Of a stretch of 64,000 bases of DNA, positions 32,768-41,151 are shown piece after piece; the stretch's first letter is position 1, and each line of letters starts with the position of its first letter. The translations under genes were made by a program, and so were the position numbers. The stretch is from Mycolicibacterium insubricum. Its GTDB lineage: Bacteria; Actinomycetota; Actinomycetes; Mycobacteriales; Mycobacteriaceae. The notes beneath the pieces were generated by a model. It was not told where the DNA came from and did no database searches. It saw nothing but the letters and a program-made list of their open reading frames with translations. The stretch covers positions 2,108,001 through 2,172,000 of the forward strand of contig NZ_AP022618.1 of the NCBI RefSeq assembly GCF_010731615.1, written 5' to 3'.

Positions 32768-34351
32768 ATGACCCAAGCGCCCCCGCCGGCGGTGCCGCTG
32801 ACACGGCGGGGGTTTCTGGTGGCCGCCGCCGTCGGCGGTGCAGCCCTGGTGGGGTGTAGCCGCTCCACCACCGCCACCGCCCCGACCAGCGGCACCACCG
32901 AGGCGATCGCCGCGGCTGAGGCCGCCCGCCCCCACACCGGCAAGACCGTGACCGCCCGGTTGTCCCCAGGCGCCGCTGAAGTCGACCTCGGAGGCACCCG
33001 CGCCCGGACCCTGGCCTACAACAACCTCCTGCCCGGCCCGTTGATCCGGGCCAACGTCGGCGACGAGATCGCCGTCACCATCGACAACGGCCTCGACCAC
33101 CCCACGTCGGTGCACTGGCACGGCATCGTGCTGCGCAACGACATGGACGGAGCCGCCCCGGCCACCCCCAACATCGACCCCGCAACGTCGTTCACCTACC
33201 GGTTCACCTCCCCGTACCCGGGCACCTACTGGGCGCACCCGCACACCGGCCTGGACACCGACTACGGCCTCTACGTGCCGCTGATCATCGACGACCCGAC
33301 AGAACCGGGACGCTACGACGCCGAGTGGATCGTCATGCTCGACGACTGGACCTCCGGGGTGGGCAGCAGTCCCGAGGAGATCTTCAGCGGCCTCAGGTCG
33401 ATGGGCATGGGCGCCCGATCCGGGCATGGCCCCATGGCAGGGATTCCCGCGAGGGGACCCATGGGCAATATGGGGCGCATGCCGGGAATGGGCGGCATGG
33501 GTTCGATGCCCGGGAACCCGGGTGCCGGGGTGGGCGCGGTGAGTGACCTGCTCGGCGGGGACGGCGGCGACGTCACCTACCCCTACTATCTGATCAACGG
33601 CCGAATACCAGCGGCGGCTAAAACATTCACCGCCGCACCCGGCCAGCGCATCCGCATCCGGATGATCAACGCCGGTGCCGATACCGCCTTCCGGGTCGCC
33701 CTTGCCGGCCATCGTATGACCGTCACCCACACCGACGGGTTCCCCGTCGAGCCGGTGGACGTCGATGCGGTGCTGATCGGTATGGGGGAGCGCTACGACG
33801 TCCTCGTCACCGCGGGCGACGGGGTGTTCCCGTTGGTCGCCTCGGCCGAGGGGAAGAACGCCGTGGCCCGCGCGCTGCTGTCCACCGGGGCGGGCCGCGC
33901 CCCCGACGCGGCATTCCGGCCCGCCGAACTGACCCGCAGGGTGGGAACCGTCGACACCTTCACCGCCGCACCCCAGGTCCAACTGCGCACCACCAGTGAC
34001 CTTTCCATGCAGGCCCGGCTGACCGGTTCGATGATGCACTACGACTGGGCGATCAACGGCCGGCCCTACGACCAGACCGTGCCGCTGACCATCCACGAGG
34101 GTCAGAACGCCACCCTGACCTTCGCCAACCAGACCGCGATGTGGCATCCCATGCACCTGCACGGGCACACCTTCCAGGTGATCAAGGCCGACGGTAGTCC
34201 CGGTCCGCGCAAGGACACCGTCATCGTCACACCCATGCAGTCCGTGTCGGTCCTGCTCGTCGCCGACAACCCCGGTATCTGGATGCTGCACTGCCACAAC
34301 GGCTATCACATGGATGCCGGGATGATGACGACCCTCAACTACAGCAGCTGA
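32768..34351 (+). CDS. mmcO: Multicopper oxidase (MmcO-like)
   Basis: 527 residues. A Tat/lipoprotein start (L-T-R-R-G-F-L-V-A-A-A ... L-V-G-C) indicates export with copper loaded. Type 2/3 ligands: H-W-H-G about 116, H-P-H-T-G about 158, H-P-M-H-L-H-G-H about 460, and H-C-H-N-G-Y-H-M-D-A-G-M about 509, which includes the type 1 Cys/His/Met. A Met-rich insert (about 210-252) resembles the copper-trapping insert of CueO. Oxidises Cu(I) to less toxic Cu(II). M. tuberculosis MmcO (Rv0846c) lies beside lpqS-cysK2. Confidence 0.95.
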   Translation: MTQAPPPAVPLTRRGFLVAAAVGGAALVGCSRSTTATAPTSGTTEAIAAAEAARPHTGKTVTARLSPGAAEVDLGGTRARTLAYNNLLPGPLIRANVGDEIAVTIDNGLDHPTSVHWHGIVLRNDMDGAAPATPNIDPATSFTYRFTSPYPGTYWAHPHTGLDTDYGLYVPLIIDDPTEPGRYDAEWIVMLDDWTSGVGSSPEEIFSGLRSMGMGARSGHGPMAGIPARGPMGNMGRMPGMGGMGSMPGNPGAGVGAVSDLLGGDGGDVTYPYYLINGRIPAAAKTFTAAPGQRIRIRMINAGADTAFRVALAGHRMTVTHTDGFPVEPVDVDAVLIGMGERYDVLVTAGDGVFPLVASAEGKNAVARALLSTGAGRAPDAAFRPAELTRRVGTVDTFTAAPQVQLRTTSDLSMQARLTGSMMHYDWAINGRPYDQTVPLTIHEGQNATLTFANQTAMWHPMHLHGHTFQVIKADGSPGPRKDTVIVTPMQSVSVLLVADNPGIWMLHCHNGYHMDAGMMTTLNYSS

Positions 34352-34401
34352 CATCGCAGCTTTCGGATAGAAATCGAGGTGGAAGAGAAAGGAGACGTCC
34401 C

Positions 34402-34674
34402 ATGATGTTCTGGTCCGACCACGACATGAGCGGATGGGGATACGCAGGCATGGTGATCGGAATGGTGTTGTTCTGGGTCCTGATCATCGTCGGCATCATC
34501 GCCTTGATCCGCTACACCACCGGTGCCACCCAAACCCGCGTCACCGCGACCCCGCACTACAGGGACTACGAGACACCCGAGCAAGTGCTGGCCTGCCGGT
34601 TCGCTCGCGGGGAGATTGACGACACCGAGTACCGCAACCGCCTTGAGGTGCTGCACAGCACCCCGCGGCGCTGA
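34402..34674 (+). CDS. Small SHOCT-domain membrane protein
   Basis: 90 residues. One membrane helix (V-I-G-M-V-L-F-W-V-L-I-I-V-G-I-I-A-L-I), then a short linker and the C-terminal SHOCT motif L-A-C-R-F-A-R-G-E-I-D-D-T-E-Y-R-N-R-L. N-terminus has H-D-M. Ribosome site AAAGGAG. Such proteins are common next to mycobacterial metal exporters; SHOCT is an oligomerisation or scaffold element of unknown role here. Confidence 0.85.
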   Translation: MMFWSDHDMSGWGYAGMVIGMVLFWVLIIVGIIALIRYTTGATQTRVTATPHYRDYETPEQVLACRFARGEIDDTEYRNRLEVLHSTPRR

Positions 34675-34835
34675 CACGGCAGAGGGCGGTGGTTTCCGTG
34701 AGCCGCGACGATTTCCGCCTGCCGATCGCCGTTCGGCTCGGCGGGCACCAGCAGCGCCGAATCAGCTAGACACAAGCGCGCCATCAGAAATCCCGGGCCG
34801 AAGGCCCGGATCTTCAACCCGAAGGGATCGCCACC

Positions 34836-35234
34836 ATGACCGAATCGACACCAACCACCGCGACGCTGGACCCGACCGACACCACCGAACCCATGGGCCG
34901 CCCCAACACCCGGCTGTACCAGGTGTTGGCCTGGGTGGGCATCGTCGCCGGGATCCTGTTCATCGTCGCCGTGGTCTTCTTCTCCGGCTTCTTCGCCGCC
35001 CACGCAACCGGCGGGTACGGATGGCACCGCGGCGTCCAGAGCGGCCAGATGGGTTCGGGCGGACCCATGGGCGCGGGCTGCCCGATGATGCAGGGCGGCG
35101 GAATGGGCCCCGGGATGATGAGTCCCGGCGGTATGCCCGGCATGGGACCCGGTGGGATGGCACCCGGTAGCTCCCGGGCATCGACCCCGCCCTCGTCAAT
35201 GCCGATGCCGATGGCGCCTGCCGGACAGCGGTAA
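34836..35234 (+). CDS. Met-rich small membrane protein
   Basis: 132 residues. A Thr/Pro-rich start, one membrane helix (V-L-A-W-V-G-I-V-A-G-I-L-F-I-V-A-V-V), then a Gly/Met-rich tail (G-Q-M-G-S-G-G-P-M-G; C-P-M-M-Q-G-G-G-M-G-P-G-M-M). More than ten Met and one Cys in the tail suit Cu(I) or Ag(I) binding. Last recognisable cargo gene. It follows the SHOCT gene by about 160 nt. Function inferred from composition only. Confidence 0.7.
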   Translation: MTESTPTTATLDPTDTTEPMGRPNTRLYQVLAWVGIVAGILFIVAVVFFSGFFAAHATGGYGWHRGVQSGQMGSGGPMGAGCPMMQGGGMGPGMMSPGGMPGMGPGGMAPGSSRASTPPSSMPMPMAPAGQR

Positions 35235-35567
35235 ACGTCACCCCAGCGCGGGTCCAGCTGGCCGCGCGCGATGATCGCCGAGCCGGGAGAGCCTGGCGAT
35301 GCGGTCACCCCCTCACCGGGCGCGGACGTAATGAGCGGTCGGCGGTTAGCGAGGAAGCGCTGACGGCCCACCGGTGCCGCAATTTCCGCGGCAGCCAAGA
35401 CCTGGACAACCTTGCGGTTCTGGGATCCGCCACAAAAACCGGAAAAAGCACTTCGCCATGGTTGGCGGAATTCGTACGGCTGCGCTGATCAGAGCGGTTG
35501 GCATTCGCCAAGGTAAAGCGGACCGACCCTCAACCAGGTAGCAGAGTGGGCTGCCATTCGCCTCAGG
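35235..35567. other. Non-coding stretch at the right end of the island
   Basis: No gene with adequate start and composition is seen. Short open frames on both strands overlap each other and match nothing I know. The segment separates the last cargo gene from the broken XRE gene and is likely an eroded part of the element. Confidence 0.4.
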
Positions 35568-35769
35568 GTGGGAAGCCGTATTCGGAAGCTGCGTACGGGC
35601 GGGCCGGCATGACTCAAGAGGGACTGGCGCTCAAGTCTGGGCTCTCTCGCAATCTGCTGTTGGACGTCGAGCTCGGGCAAGAGCGGTCTTCTTTACGAAA
35701 GATTGTTCGAAACTGGCCGAAGCTCTGGGCGCAGCACCCCACGAACTCCTGGTGATTGACGCACAGTAG
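35568..35769 (+). pseudogene. Broken XRE-type helix-turn-helix gene
   Basis: Pieces of one HTH protein are spread over three reading frames: V-G-S-R-I-R-K-L-R (35568 onward), then M-T-Q-E-G-L-A-L-K-S-G-L-S-R-N-L-L-L-D-V, then G-K-S-G-L-L-Y-E-R-L-F, then K-L-A-E-A-L-G-A-A-P-H-E-L-L ending at a TAG (35767-35769). Joined, they form a normal XRE/Cro domain, so at least two or three frameshifts have occurred. The remnant may have regulated the recombinases or belonged to an earlier insert. Confidence 0.7.
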
Positions 35770-35858
35770 ATGCCCCTCACCGAGCGTCGCTTACATGTGT
35801 GTGGCACGTATCGGCCCAGATAGTGGACGACGCTTACGACTAGACGCTCAGTAAAGTG

Positions 35859-36461
35859 GACGAGTACGCCGAGATCGCCCCGGCCGTCATGGAGGCGCTG
35901 CGTACCCCGCTGGAGGAGGGCGAGGTCCGGCTGGCCCGCGTCGACGGGGTGGCGCGCTACCCGGCGCGGTTTCAGCTCATCCTGGCCGCCAATCCCTGCC
36001 CGTGTGCGCCGCCGGATCCACAGAAGTGCATCTGCAAGGCCGTCGACAAACGCCGCTATCTGGCCAGACTGTCCGGCCCGCTGATCGACCGGGTCGATTT
36101 GCGGGTGCAGCTCAACGCGGTGCGGGCCGGGACCATCACCGACACCTCCGGTGAGCCGACGGCGGCGGTGCGCGAGCGGGTGTGCCGGGCCCGAGCAGCC
36201 GCGGCGGAACGGTGGGCTGCGATCGGCGTGCGCACCAACGCGGAGGTGCCGGGGCCGGTGCTGCGCCGCGCCTACCGGCTGGATCGGGCCGCCATGCGGC
36301 CCCTGCACCGGGCCATGGACGCCGGGCTGCTCAGTGTGCGCGGCGTCGACCGGACGCTGCGGGTCGCGTGGTCGGTGGCCGACCTGGCCGGGCGAGACCG
36401 CCCCGGTATCGAGGAGGTCGGCGTTGCCCTGAGCTTTCGCCAGTCCGGGGAACCCCGGTGA
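35859..36461 (+). pseudogene. comM: comM, 3' part, after the island
   Basis: Last 200 codons of ComM: E-Y-A-E-I-A-P-A-V-M-E-A-L-R-T-P-L-E-E-G-E, the R-Y-P-A-R-F-Q-L-I-L-A-A-N-P-C-P-C region, the C-terminal Mg-chelatase domain and a normal stop. It continues the frame broken at 11643. The island's last three bases are GTG (35856-35858), in frame, so a C-terminal fragment could be made, but no ribosome site is evident. The stop overlaps the dprA start (GTGA). Confidence 0.95.
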
Positions 36462-37594
36462 GCGCCGAGACGACGCGCCGCGCCTGGGCCTACCTGTCCC
36501 GGGTGGCCGAGCCGCCGTGCACGCCGCTGCGGGAGCTGGTGGCGGCCGAGGGGCCGGTGGTGGCGGCGCGGATGATCTGGCAGCACAAGGAACCGGCCGA
36601 ACTCACCGCGTTGGTGGCGGGCCGGCGCGGCGTCGACCGCTCGGCGGCCGACCTGGAGTTCCTGGCCGGGCGCGGCGGGCGGCTGCTCACCCCGGACGAC
36701 GAGGAGTGGCCGTACCTGGCCTTCCAGTCGTTCGATTCCGCCGTCGCCGAACCCACGCGGGAGGCCGTCGCGCCGCTGGTGCTGTGGGTGCTCGGCCCGG
36801 CCCGGCTCGACGAGGTCGCCGAGCGGGCGGTGGCGATCGTCGGCACCCGAGCCTCCACCGCCTACGGCGACACCCTGGCCGCCGATTTCGCCGCGGGACT
36901 CATCGACACCGATATGGCGGTGGTGTCCGGGGCGGCCTACGGGATCGACGGCGCCGCGCACCGCAGTGCGCTGGCCTGCTCCGGGGTGACCGTCGCGGTG
37001 CTGGCCGCCGGCCTGGACGTGCCGTACCCGGCCGGGCATTCGGCTCTGCTGCACCGCATTTCACAGACCGGTGCACTGGTGACCGAGTACCCGCCGGGAG
37101 TGCGCCCGGCGCGCTACCGGTTCCTCACCCGAAACCGGTTGGTGGCGGCCCTGTCCCGGACGACGGTGGTGATCGAGGCGGGCCTGCGCAGCGGCGCGGC
37201 CAGTACCGCGGCGTGGGCGCGGCTGCTGGGGCGACCGGTCTGTGCGGTCCCCGGACCGGTGACCTCGGCCGCCTCGGCGGGCTGCCACGAGATGCTGCGC
37301 GCCGGTGCGGCGGAACTGGTCACCCGCGCCGAGCACGTCGTCGAACTGGCCGGAAGCTGCGGCGAACTCGCCGAGGACCCCGAGCATCCCAGCACCGAGC
37401 TGGACGGACTGGGCGACGTCGAACGCCGGGTCTACGAGGCGCTGCCCGGCCGAGGCGGGGTGAGCATAGAGGACATCGCGCTGGGAGCGGCGCTGCCGCC
37501 GGAGCAGGTCATCGGGCCGCTGGCGCTGCTGGAGCTGGCCGGGCTGGTGGAGAACCGGGAGGGTCGCTGGCGGCTTCGCCGGAGCAACAAGTGA
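36458..37594 (+). CDS. dprA: DNA-processing protein A (DprA/Smf)
   Basis: 378 residues. Loads RecA on incoming single-stranded DNA in transformable bacteria; its role in mycobacteria is not established. The Rossmann-like core shows V-A-I-V-G-T-R-A-S-T-A-Y-G, V-V-S-G-A-A-Y-G-I-D-G-A-A-H and P-G-P-V-T-S; a winged-helix domain ends the protein (about 315-378). GTG start overlaps the comM stop. Its transcription, formerly from the yraN-comM promoter, is now cut off by the island unless an island promoter reads through. Confidence 0.95.
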   Translation: MSAETTRRAWAYLSRVAEPPCTPLRELVAAEGPVVAARMIWQHKEPAELTALVAGRRGVDRSAADLEFLAGRGGRLLTPDDEEWPYLAFQSFDSAVAEPTREAVAPLVLWVLGPARLDEVAERAVAIVGTRASTAYGDTLAADFAAGLIDTDMAVVSGAAYGIDGAAHRSALACSGVTVAVLAAGLDVPYPAGHSALLHRISQTGALVTEYPPGVRPARYRFLTRNRLVAALSRTTVVIEAGLRSGAASTAAWARLLGRPVCAVPGPVTSAASAGCHEMLRAGAAELVTRAEHVVELAGSCGELAEDPEHPSTELDGLGDVERRVYEALPGRGGVSIEDIALGAALPPEQVIGPLALLELAGLVENREGRWRLRRSNK

Positions 37595-37639
37595 GTCCAG
37601 CGAGCGGTTGTGCCGGGGCTCGCGGCGTTGGCCGACGGG

Positions 37640-38089
37640 CTACTCGGCGCCCAGCGCCGAAGCGACCGTCGTATCCGGTTTGTAGACGCAGATACCCTTG
37701 GCGATGGTCGCACCCAGCGAATAGTTCTCCGCCGGGATCATGGATTTGCCACCGGACAGGATCTCCTTGGCGACGGCCTCCTGCGTGGCCTCATCGAGGG
37801 TGATGAACTTCGAACACTTCATGGTCGTCGAATCCGCGGGCGCCGGGGGTAGCGGCGAGGTGCTCGTCGTCTCACCGGTGGTGGGCGTCGGTGATTCGGT
37901 GTCCGACGGCGGGGACGATTCGGTGGGCGACGGCGTCTCCGACACTGGCGTCATCGACACCGACGCCCGCACCGTCGAGGGGGCGGTGGAGGAGGCCGGG
38001 GCCTGGTTGCCGCCGGACGAGCACGACGCGGTCAGCACGGCAATTCCCACCCCGGCCAGCAACCCGGCGGCCCGCATCGTGATGTTCAT
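37640..38089 (-). CDS. Lipoprotein of unknown function
   Basis: 149 residues. Lipobox L-T-A-S-C about residue 22. Next come a long Ser/Thr/Pro linker of about 55 residues and a small C-terminal domain with two Cys (M-K-C-S-K-F and K-G-I-C-V-Y), E-A-V-A-K-E-I-L and a final A-L-G-A-E. The domain resembles small mycobacterial secreted domains, but I cannot name it. ATG 38089 gives a proper signal peptide, whereas the longer reading does not. Confidence 0.8.
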   Translation of the reverse strand: MNITMRAAGLLAGVGIAVLTASCSSGGNQAPASSTAPSTVRASVSMTPVSETPSPTESSPPSDTESPTPTTGETTSTSPLPPAPADSTTMKCSKFITLDEATQEAVAKEILSGGKSMIPAENYSLGATIAKGICVYKPDTTVASALGAE

Positions 38090-38134
38090 GAATCGACTGT
38101 ACTGTCGCGCAGCGGTGCGAAACCGCGGCAATTC

Positions 38135-38578
38135 TCAGAACTGGGCGTGCAGGAAACCGGCGAGCAGCACCGCAAACCCGCCGATCTCGCCGATCGCCAG
38201 CAGCACCGTCCCCGCGTGCAGCGCCGGTGTCGCATGCTCGTACTGATTGGTGGTGTCGCGCCGGATGCCGTGCCCGATATAGGCGAGGATCGCCGTCACG
38301 AAGAAGAACACCAGCACCATGGCCGCGGTCAGATTGATCGCCGACGGCCAGTCGCTGAACTCGACGAACACCGCGACCAGCAGGGTGGCAAAGGAATACA
38401 TCAACGCTGCGCGGTGGGCGATGTCGACATACGGATGCGCAAGATGCTCCGGGGAGGTCGCCATCTGGCGGTACTTCCACACACCCAGGATGAGCGCCAG
38501 CAGGAAGATGCCGCCGGCTGCGCCGACCGTCAGTGCGGTTGCGAACTCCAGATGGTGCTGCGCCATGACGGCGATCAT
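38135..38578 (-). CDS. Four-helix membrane protein, unknown
   Basis: 147 residues with four hydrophobic helices (A-G-G-I-F-L-L-A-L-I-L, L-M-Y-S-F-A-T-L-L-V-A-V, L-V-F-F-F-V-T-A-I-L and I-G-E-I-G-G-F-A-V-L-L-A-G) and a His-rich loop (H-L-A-H-P-Y-V-D-I-A-H-R-A). Two ATGs four codons apart; the first follows AGG. No family assigned. Confidence 0.75.
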   Translation of the reverse strand: MIAVMAQHHLEFATALTVGAAGGIFLLALILGVWKYRQMATSPEHLAHPYVDIAHRAALMYSFATLLVAVFVEFSDWPSAINLTAAMVLVFFFVTAILAYIGHGIRRDTTNQYEHATPALHAGTVLLAIGEIGGFAVLLAGFLHAQF

Positions 38579-38620
38579 GCGCGCCTGTCACCGCGACGGT
38601 CAATCGGGTGCGCCCACAGA

Positions 38621-39271
38621 TCAGCCGCGCAGCACTGCGAGCGGCCCGGCGAACATGGATTCCTTGATCGCGCCCAGGGTGCCGCGGTCCTTGCCGGCCA
38701 GCGGCCGCAACAGGTCTACGGCGTCGGTGGTGACGGCGTCTTCGTCCGCGACGGCGTCGACGATGCCGAACCGCAGGGCATCGGCCCCGCCGAAGCGGCG
38801 GCCCGTCGTCATGCTCGCGACGGCGGTCTGCGGGGTGAACTTCGCCTGCAGCAGTGCCGTCATTCCCGGCGTGAACGGGATGCGGATATCGGACTCCGGC
38901 AGGCAGAAGAAGCCCCGGTCGGTCCGCATCACCCGGAAATCGTGCGACATGGCCAGCATCGCGCCAGCGCCGAAGGCGTGCCCGACGACGGCCGCGGCGG
39001 TGGGTACCGGCAACGCGAGAACCCGGGCGAACAGATCGTGCACCCGGCCCACGTACCACTCCAGCCGGTCGCTGTGCGCGCCCACCCAATCCAGATCCAG
39101 GCCGTTGGAGTAGAACTTGCCGCCGCCAGTGGTCACCAGGCCCTGGGCGCCCTCCTCCAGTGCGCGCTCGATGTCGGCTTCGATCTCGTCGAGAAGTGTT
39201 GGGGAGAAACGGTTCTCGTCGTCGCCGAGATTGAGGACCGCGATGCCGTCGTGAAACTCCAGGTGCGTCAT
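38621..39271 (-). CDS. Enoyl-CoA hydratase/isomerase family protein
   Basis: 216 residues, short for crotonases. Oxyanion-hole segments are G-K-F-Y-S-N-G-L-D-L-D-W and V-V-G-H-A-F-G-A-G-A-M-L-A-M-S-H-D-F-R-V-M; the later P-E-S-D-I-R-I-P-F-T helix is present. The short form resembles delta3-delta2-enoyl-CoA isomerase-like members, including plant-type ECI. Acts on acyl-CoA in the cytosol; substrate unknown. Confidence 0.88.
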   Translation of the reverse strand: MTHLEFHDGIAVLNLGDDENRFSPTLLDEIEADIERALEEGAQGLVTTGGGKFYSNGLDLDWVGAHSDRLEWYVGRVHDLFARVLALPVPTAAAVVGHAFGAGAMLAMSHDFRVMRTDRGFFCLPESDIRIPFTPGMTALLQAKFTPQTAVASMTTGRRFGGADALRFGIVDAVADEDAVTTDAVDLLRPLAGKDRGTLGAIKESMFAGPLAVLRG

Positions 39272-39329
39272 TACTGCACGGTAACATCGGGGCTGACCGG
39301 GGGGCGATACCCGGACGTATAGTCAGGCG

Positions 39330-40184
39330 ATGGCCCCCCGCCCGCTGCACACCTTCGACGTCGTGCGTACCGAAGACCTCAACCCGCACATGGTTCGTGT
39401 CGTTTTCGGCGGGCCCGGATTCGACACCTTCGCACCCAAGGAATTCACTGATTCCTACGTCAAGTTGGTGTTCTTCCCGGCCGGCGTGGACGTCGACGCG
39501 CTGCCGAAGCCGCTGACCAACGACAGCTTTTCCGGTTTGCCGGCCGAGCAGCAGCCGACGATTCGCACCTTCACCGTCCGGGACGCCGACCCGGTGGCCC
39601 GCGAACTCACCATCGACTTCGCGATCCACGGCCACGGCGGGGTGGCTGGGCCGTGGGCCCGCGCCGCCCGGCCCGGCGACCGGCTGTACATCATGGGACC
39701 CAACGGCGCGTATGCCCCCAACCCGGACGCCGACTGGCATCTGTTGGTCGGCGACGAGGCCGCGCTACCGGCCATCACGGTGGCGCTGGCCGCCCTGCCC
39801 GCCGACGCCGTCGGCCGGGTCTTCCTGGAGACCGCCGGTCCCGAGGACGTCATCGACCTGCCCGCGCCCGCGGGGGTGCAGGTCAACTGGGTGTTCCGCG
39901 GCGGTGCGGCCGACGAGGTCGGCGACGACCGCTCCGGTGACAACTCCCCGGTGATCGCCGCGGTCCGGGCTGCCGAATGGCTGCCCGGCCAGGTGCACGT
40001 CTTCATCCACGGGGAGGCCCAGACCGTCATGCACAACCTGCGCCCCTACCTTCGCCGGGAGCGCGGGGTGCCCGCGGCGTGGGCGGCTTCCATCTCCGGC
40101 TACTGGCGCCGCGGCCGGACCGAGGAGTCGTTCAAGACCTGGAAACGCGAACTGGCCGCCGCCGAAGGTATCGATCCGGCGTAG
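39330..40184 (+). CDS. viuB: Siderophore-interacting protein (ViuB-like ferric reductase)
   Basis: 284 residues. N-terminal FAD domain with R-T-F-T-V-R (the R-x-Y/F-T motif), then an NAD(P)H-binding domain with [12 protein letters not shown] and the family's [10 protein letters not shown] near the end. Reduces Fe(III) from siderophores in the cytosol. M. tuberculosis Rv2895c (viuB) lies at the same spot before xerC. Divergent from the enoyl-CoA hydratase-like gene. Confidence 0.93.
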   Translation: MAPRPLHTFDVVRTEDLNPHMVRVVFGGPGFDTFAPKEFTDSYVKLVFFPAGVDVDALPKPLTNDSFSGLPAEQQPTIRTFTVRDADPVARELTIDFAIHGHGGVAGPWARAARPGDRLYIMGPNGAYAPNPDADWHLLVGDEAALPAITVALAALPADAVGRVFLETAGPEDVIDLPAPAGVQVNWVFRGGAADEVGDDRSGDNSPVIAAVRAAEWLPGQVHVFIHGEAQTVMHNLRPYLRRERGVPAAWAASISGYWRRGRTEESFKTWKRELAAAEGIDPA

Positions 40185-40227
40185 GTGGCGCGCGTCGGCT
40201 GGCACCCCCGCGCGGGGTTCTGGCACC

Positions 40228-41151
40228 GTGGAAATCGTGCACCCGTCGCTCACCGTCGTGCTCGACGACTTCGACGACTTCCTCGCGCTGGAGCGGGGCC
40301 GGTCGGCGCACACCCGTCGGGCCTACCGGGGGGATCTGCGTTCGCTGCTGGAGTATCTGGACCGGCGCAGTCCCGGCGCCACGCTGAGCGCCCTGTCGCT
40401 GCCGGTGCTGCGATCTTGGCTGGCCGAACAGGCCGGCGCCGGTGCGGCGCGCACCACCCTGGCGCGGCGCACGTCGGCGGTGAAGACGTTCACCGACTGG
40501 GCGGTGCGACGCGGCCTGCTGGCCAGCGATCCCGGCGCCCGGCTGCAGCTGCCCAAGTCCCACCGCACGCTGCCGTCGGTGCTGCGCGCCGATCAGGCGC
40601 TCGACGCCATGAAGGCCGCGAAAACCGGTGCCGAACAGGGGGACCCGATCGCGCTGCGGGACCGGTTGATCGTCGAGCTGCTGTATGCCACCGGCATCCG
40701 GGTCAGCGAGCTGTGCGGGCTGGACATCGACGACGTCGACGCGAGCAGGCGGCTGCTGCGGGTGCTGGGCAAGGGCGGTAAGCAACGCACCGTGCCCTAC
40801 GGCGAGCCCGCCGAGGACGCCATGACGGCCTGGTTGGGTCACGGCCGCCCGGGGTTGGTGGGCCCGTCCTCAGGACCGGCGCTGCTGCTCGGCGCGCGCG
40901 GCGGACGGCTCGATCCGCGCCAGGCCCGCACCGTCGTGCACCAGACCGTCGCCGCCGTCGACGGTGCCCCCGACATCGGCCCGCACGGTCTGCGCCACAG
41001 CGCCGCCACCCACCTGCTCGAAGGGGGTGCGGACCTGCGCATCGTGCAGGAACTGTTGGGCCACTCCACGCTGGCCACCACCCAGCTCTACACCCACGTC
41101 AGTGTCGCCCGGCTGCGCGCCGTCCACGACCAGGCCCACCCCCGGGCATGA
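40228..41151 (+). CDS. xerC: Tyrosine recombinase XerC
   Basis: 307 residues. Chromosome-dimer resolvase acting with XerD at dif. N-terminal SAM-like domain with [13 protein letters not shown]; catalytic residues: Arg in G-I-R-V-S-E-L, Lys in G-K-G-G-K-Q-R, H-x-x-R in H-G-L-R-H-S-A-A, His in L-L-G-H-S-T and Tyr in T-T-Q-L-Y-T-H. GTG start, 43 nt after viuB. It is core genome and distinct from the island's two recombinases. Confidence 0.95.
   Translation: MEIVHPSLTVVLDDFDDFLALERGRSAHTRRAYRGDLRSLLEYLDRRSPGATLSALSLPVLRSWLAEQAGAGAARTTLARRTSAVKTFTDWAVRRGLLASDPGARLQLPKSHRTLPSVLRADQALDAMKAAKTGAEQGDPIALRDRLIVELLYATGIRVSELCGLDIDDVDASRRLLRVLGKGGKQRTVPYGEPAEDAMTAWLGHGRPGLVGPSSGPALLLGARGGRLDPRQARTVVHQTVAAVDGAPDIGPHGLRHSAATHLLEGGADLRIVQELLGHSTLATTQLYTHVSVARLRAVHDQAHPRA

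Larger units (their letters stand above)
11644..35858 (+). mobile_element. 24.2-kb copper-resistance island with a recombinase trio, inserted in comM
   Basis: Removing 11644-35858 restores comM in frame: L-F-L-D joins E-Y-A-E. Only GAC is shared at both junctions, and no target duplication or long terminal repeat is seen. The first island genes are three overlapping genes resembling Tn554-type TnpA/TnpB/TnpC. The cargo is a copper-handling module of about 20 genes. The right end holds a broken XRE-type gene and no further gene. The recombinase part is visibly richer in A/T than the flanking core genes. I infer site-specific integration by tyrosine recombinases. comM is a known island target in Acinetobacter (AbaR), but that uses a different transposase. 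Confidence 0.92.

Noticed and set aside
11644..35858. Prophage or conjugative element
   Set aside because: No capsid, tail, terminase, relaxase or type IV secretion gene is seen. Only the recombinase trio could move it.
11644..35858. AbaR/Tn7-like island, because of the comM target
   Set aside because: No TniA/TnsB-type DDE transposase or target duplication. The genes are tyrosine recombinases.
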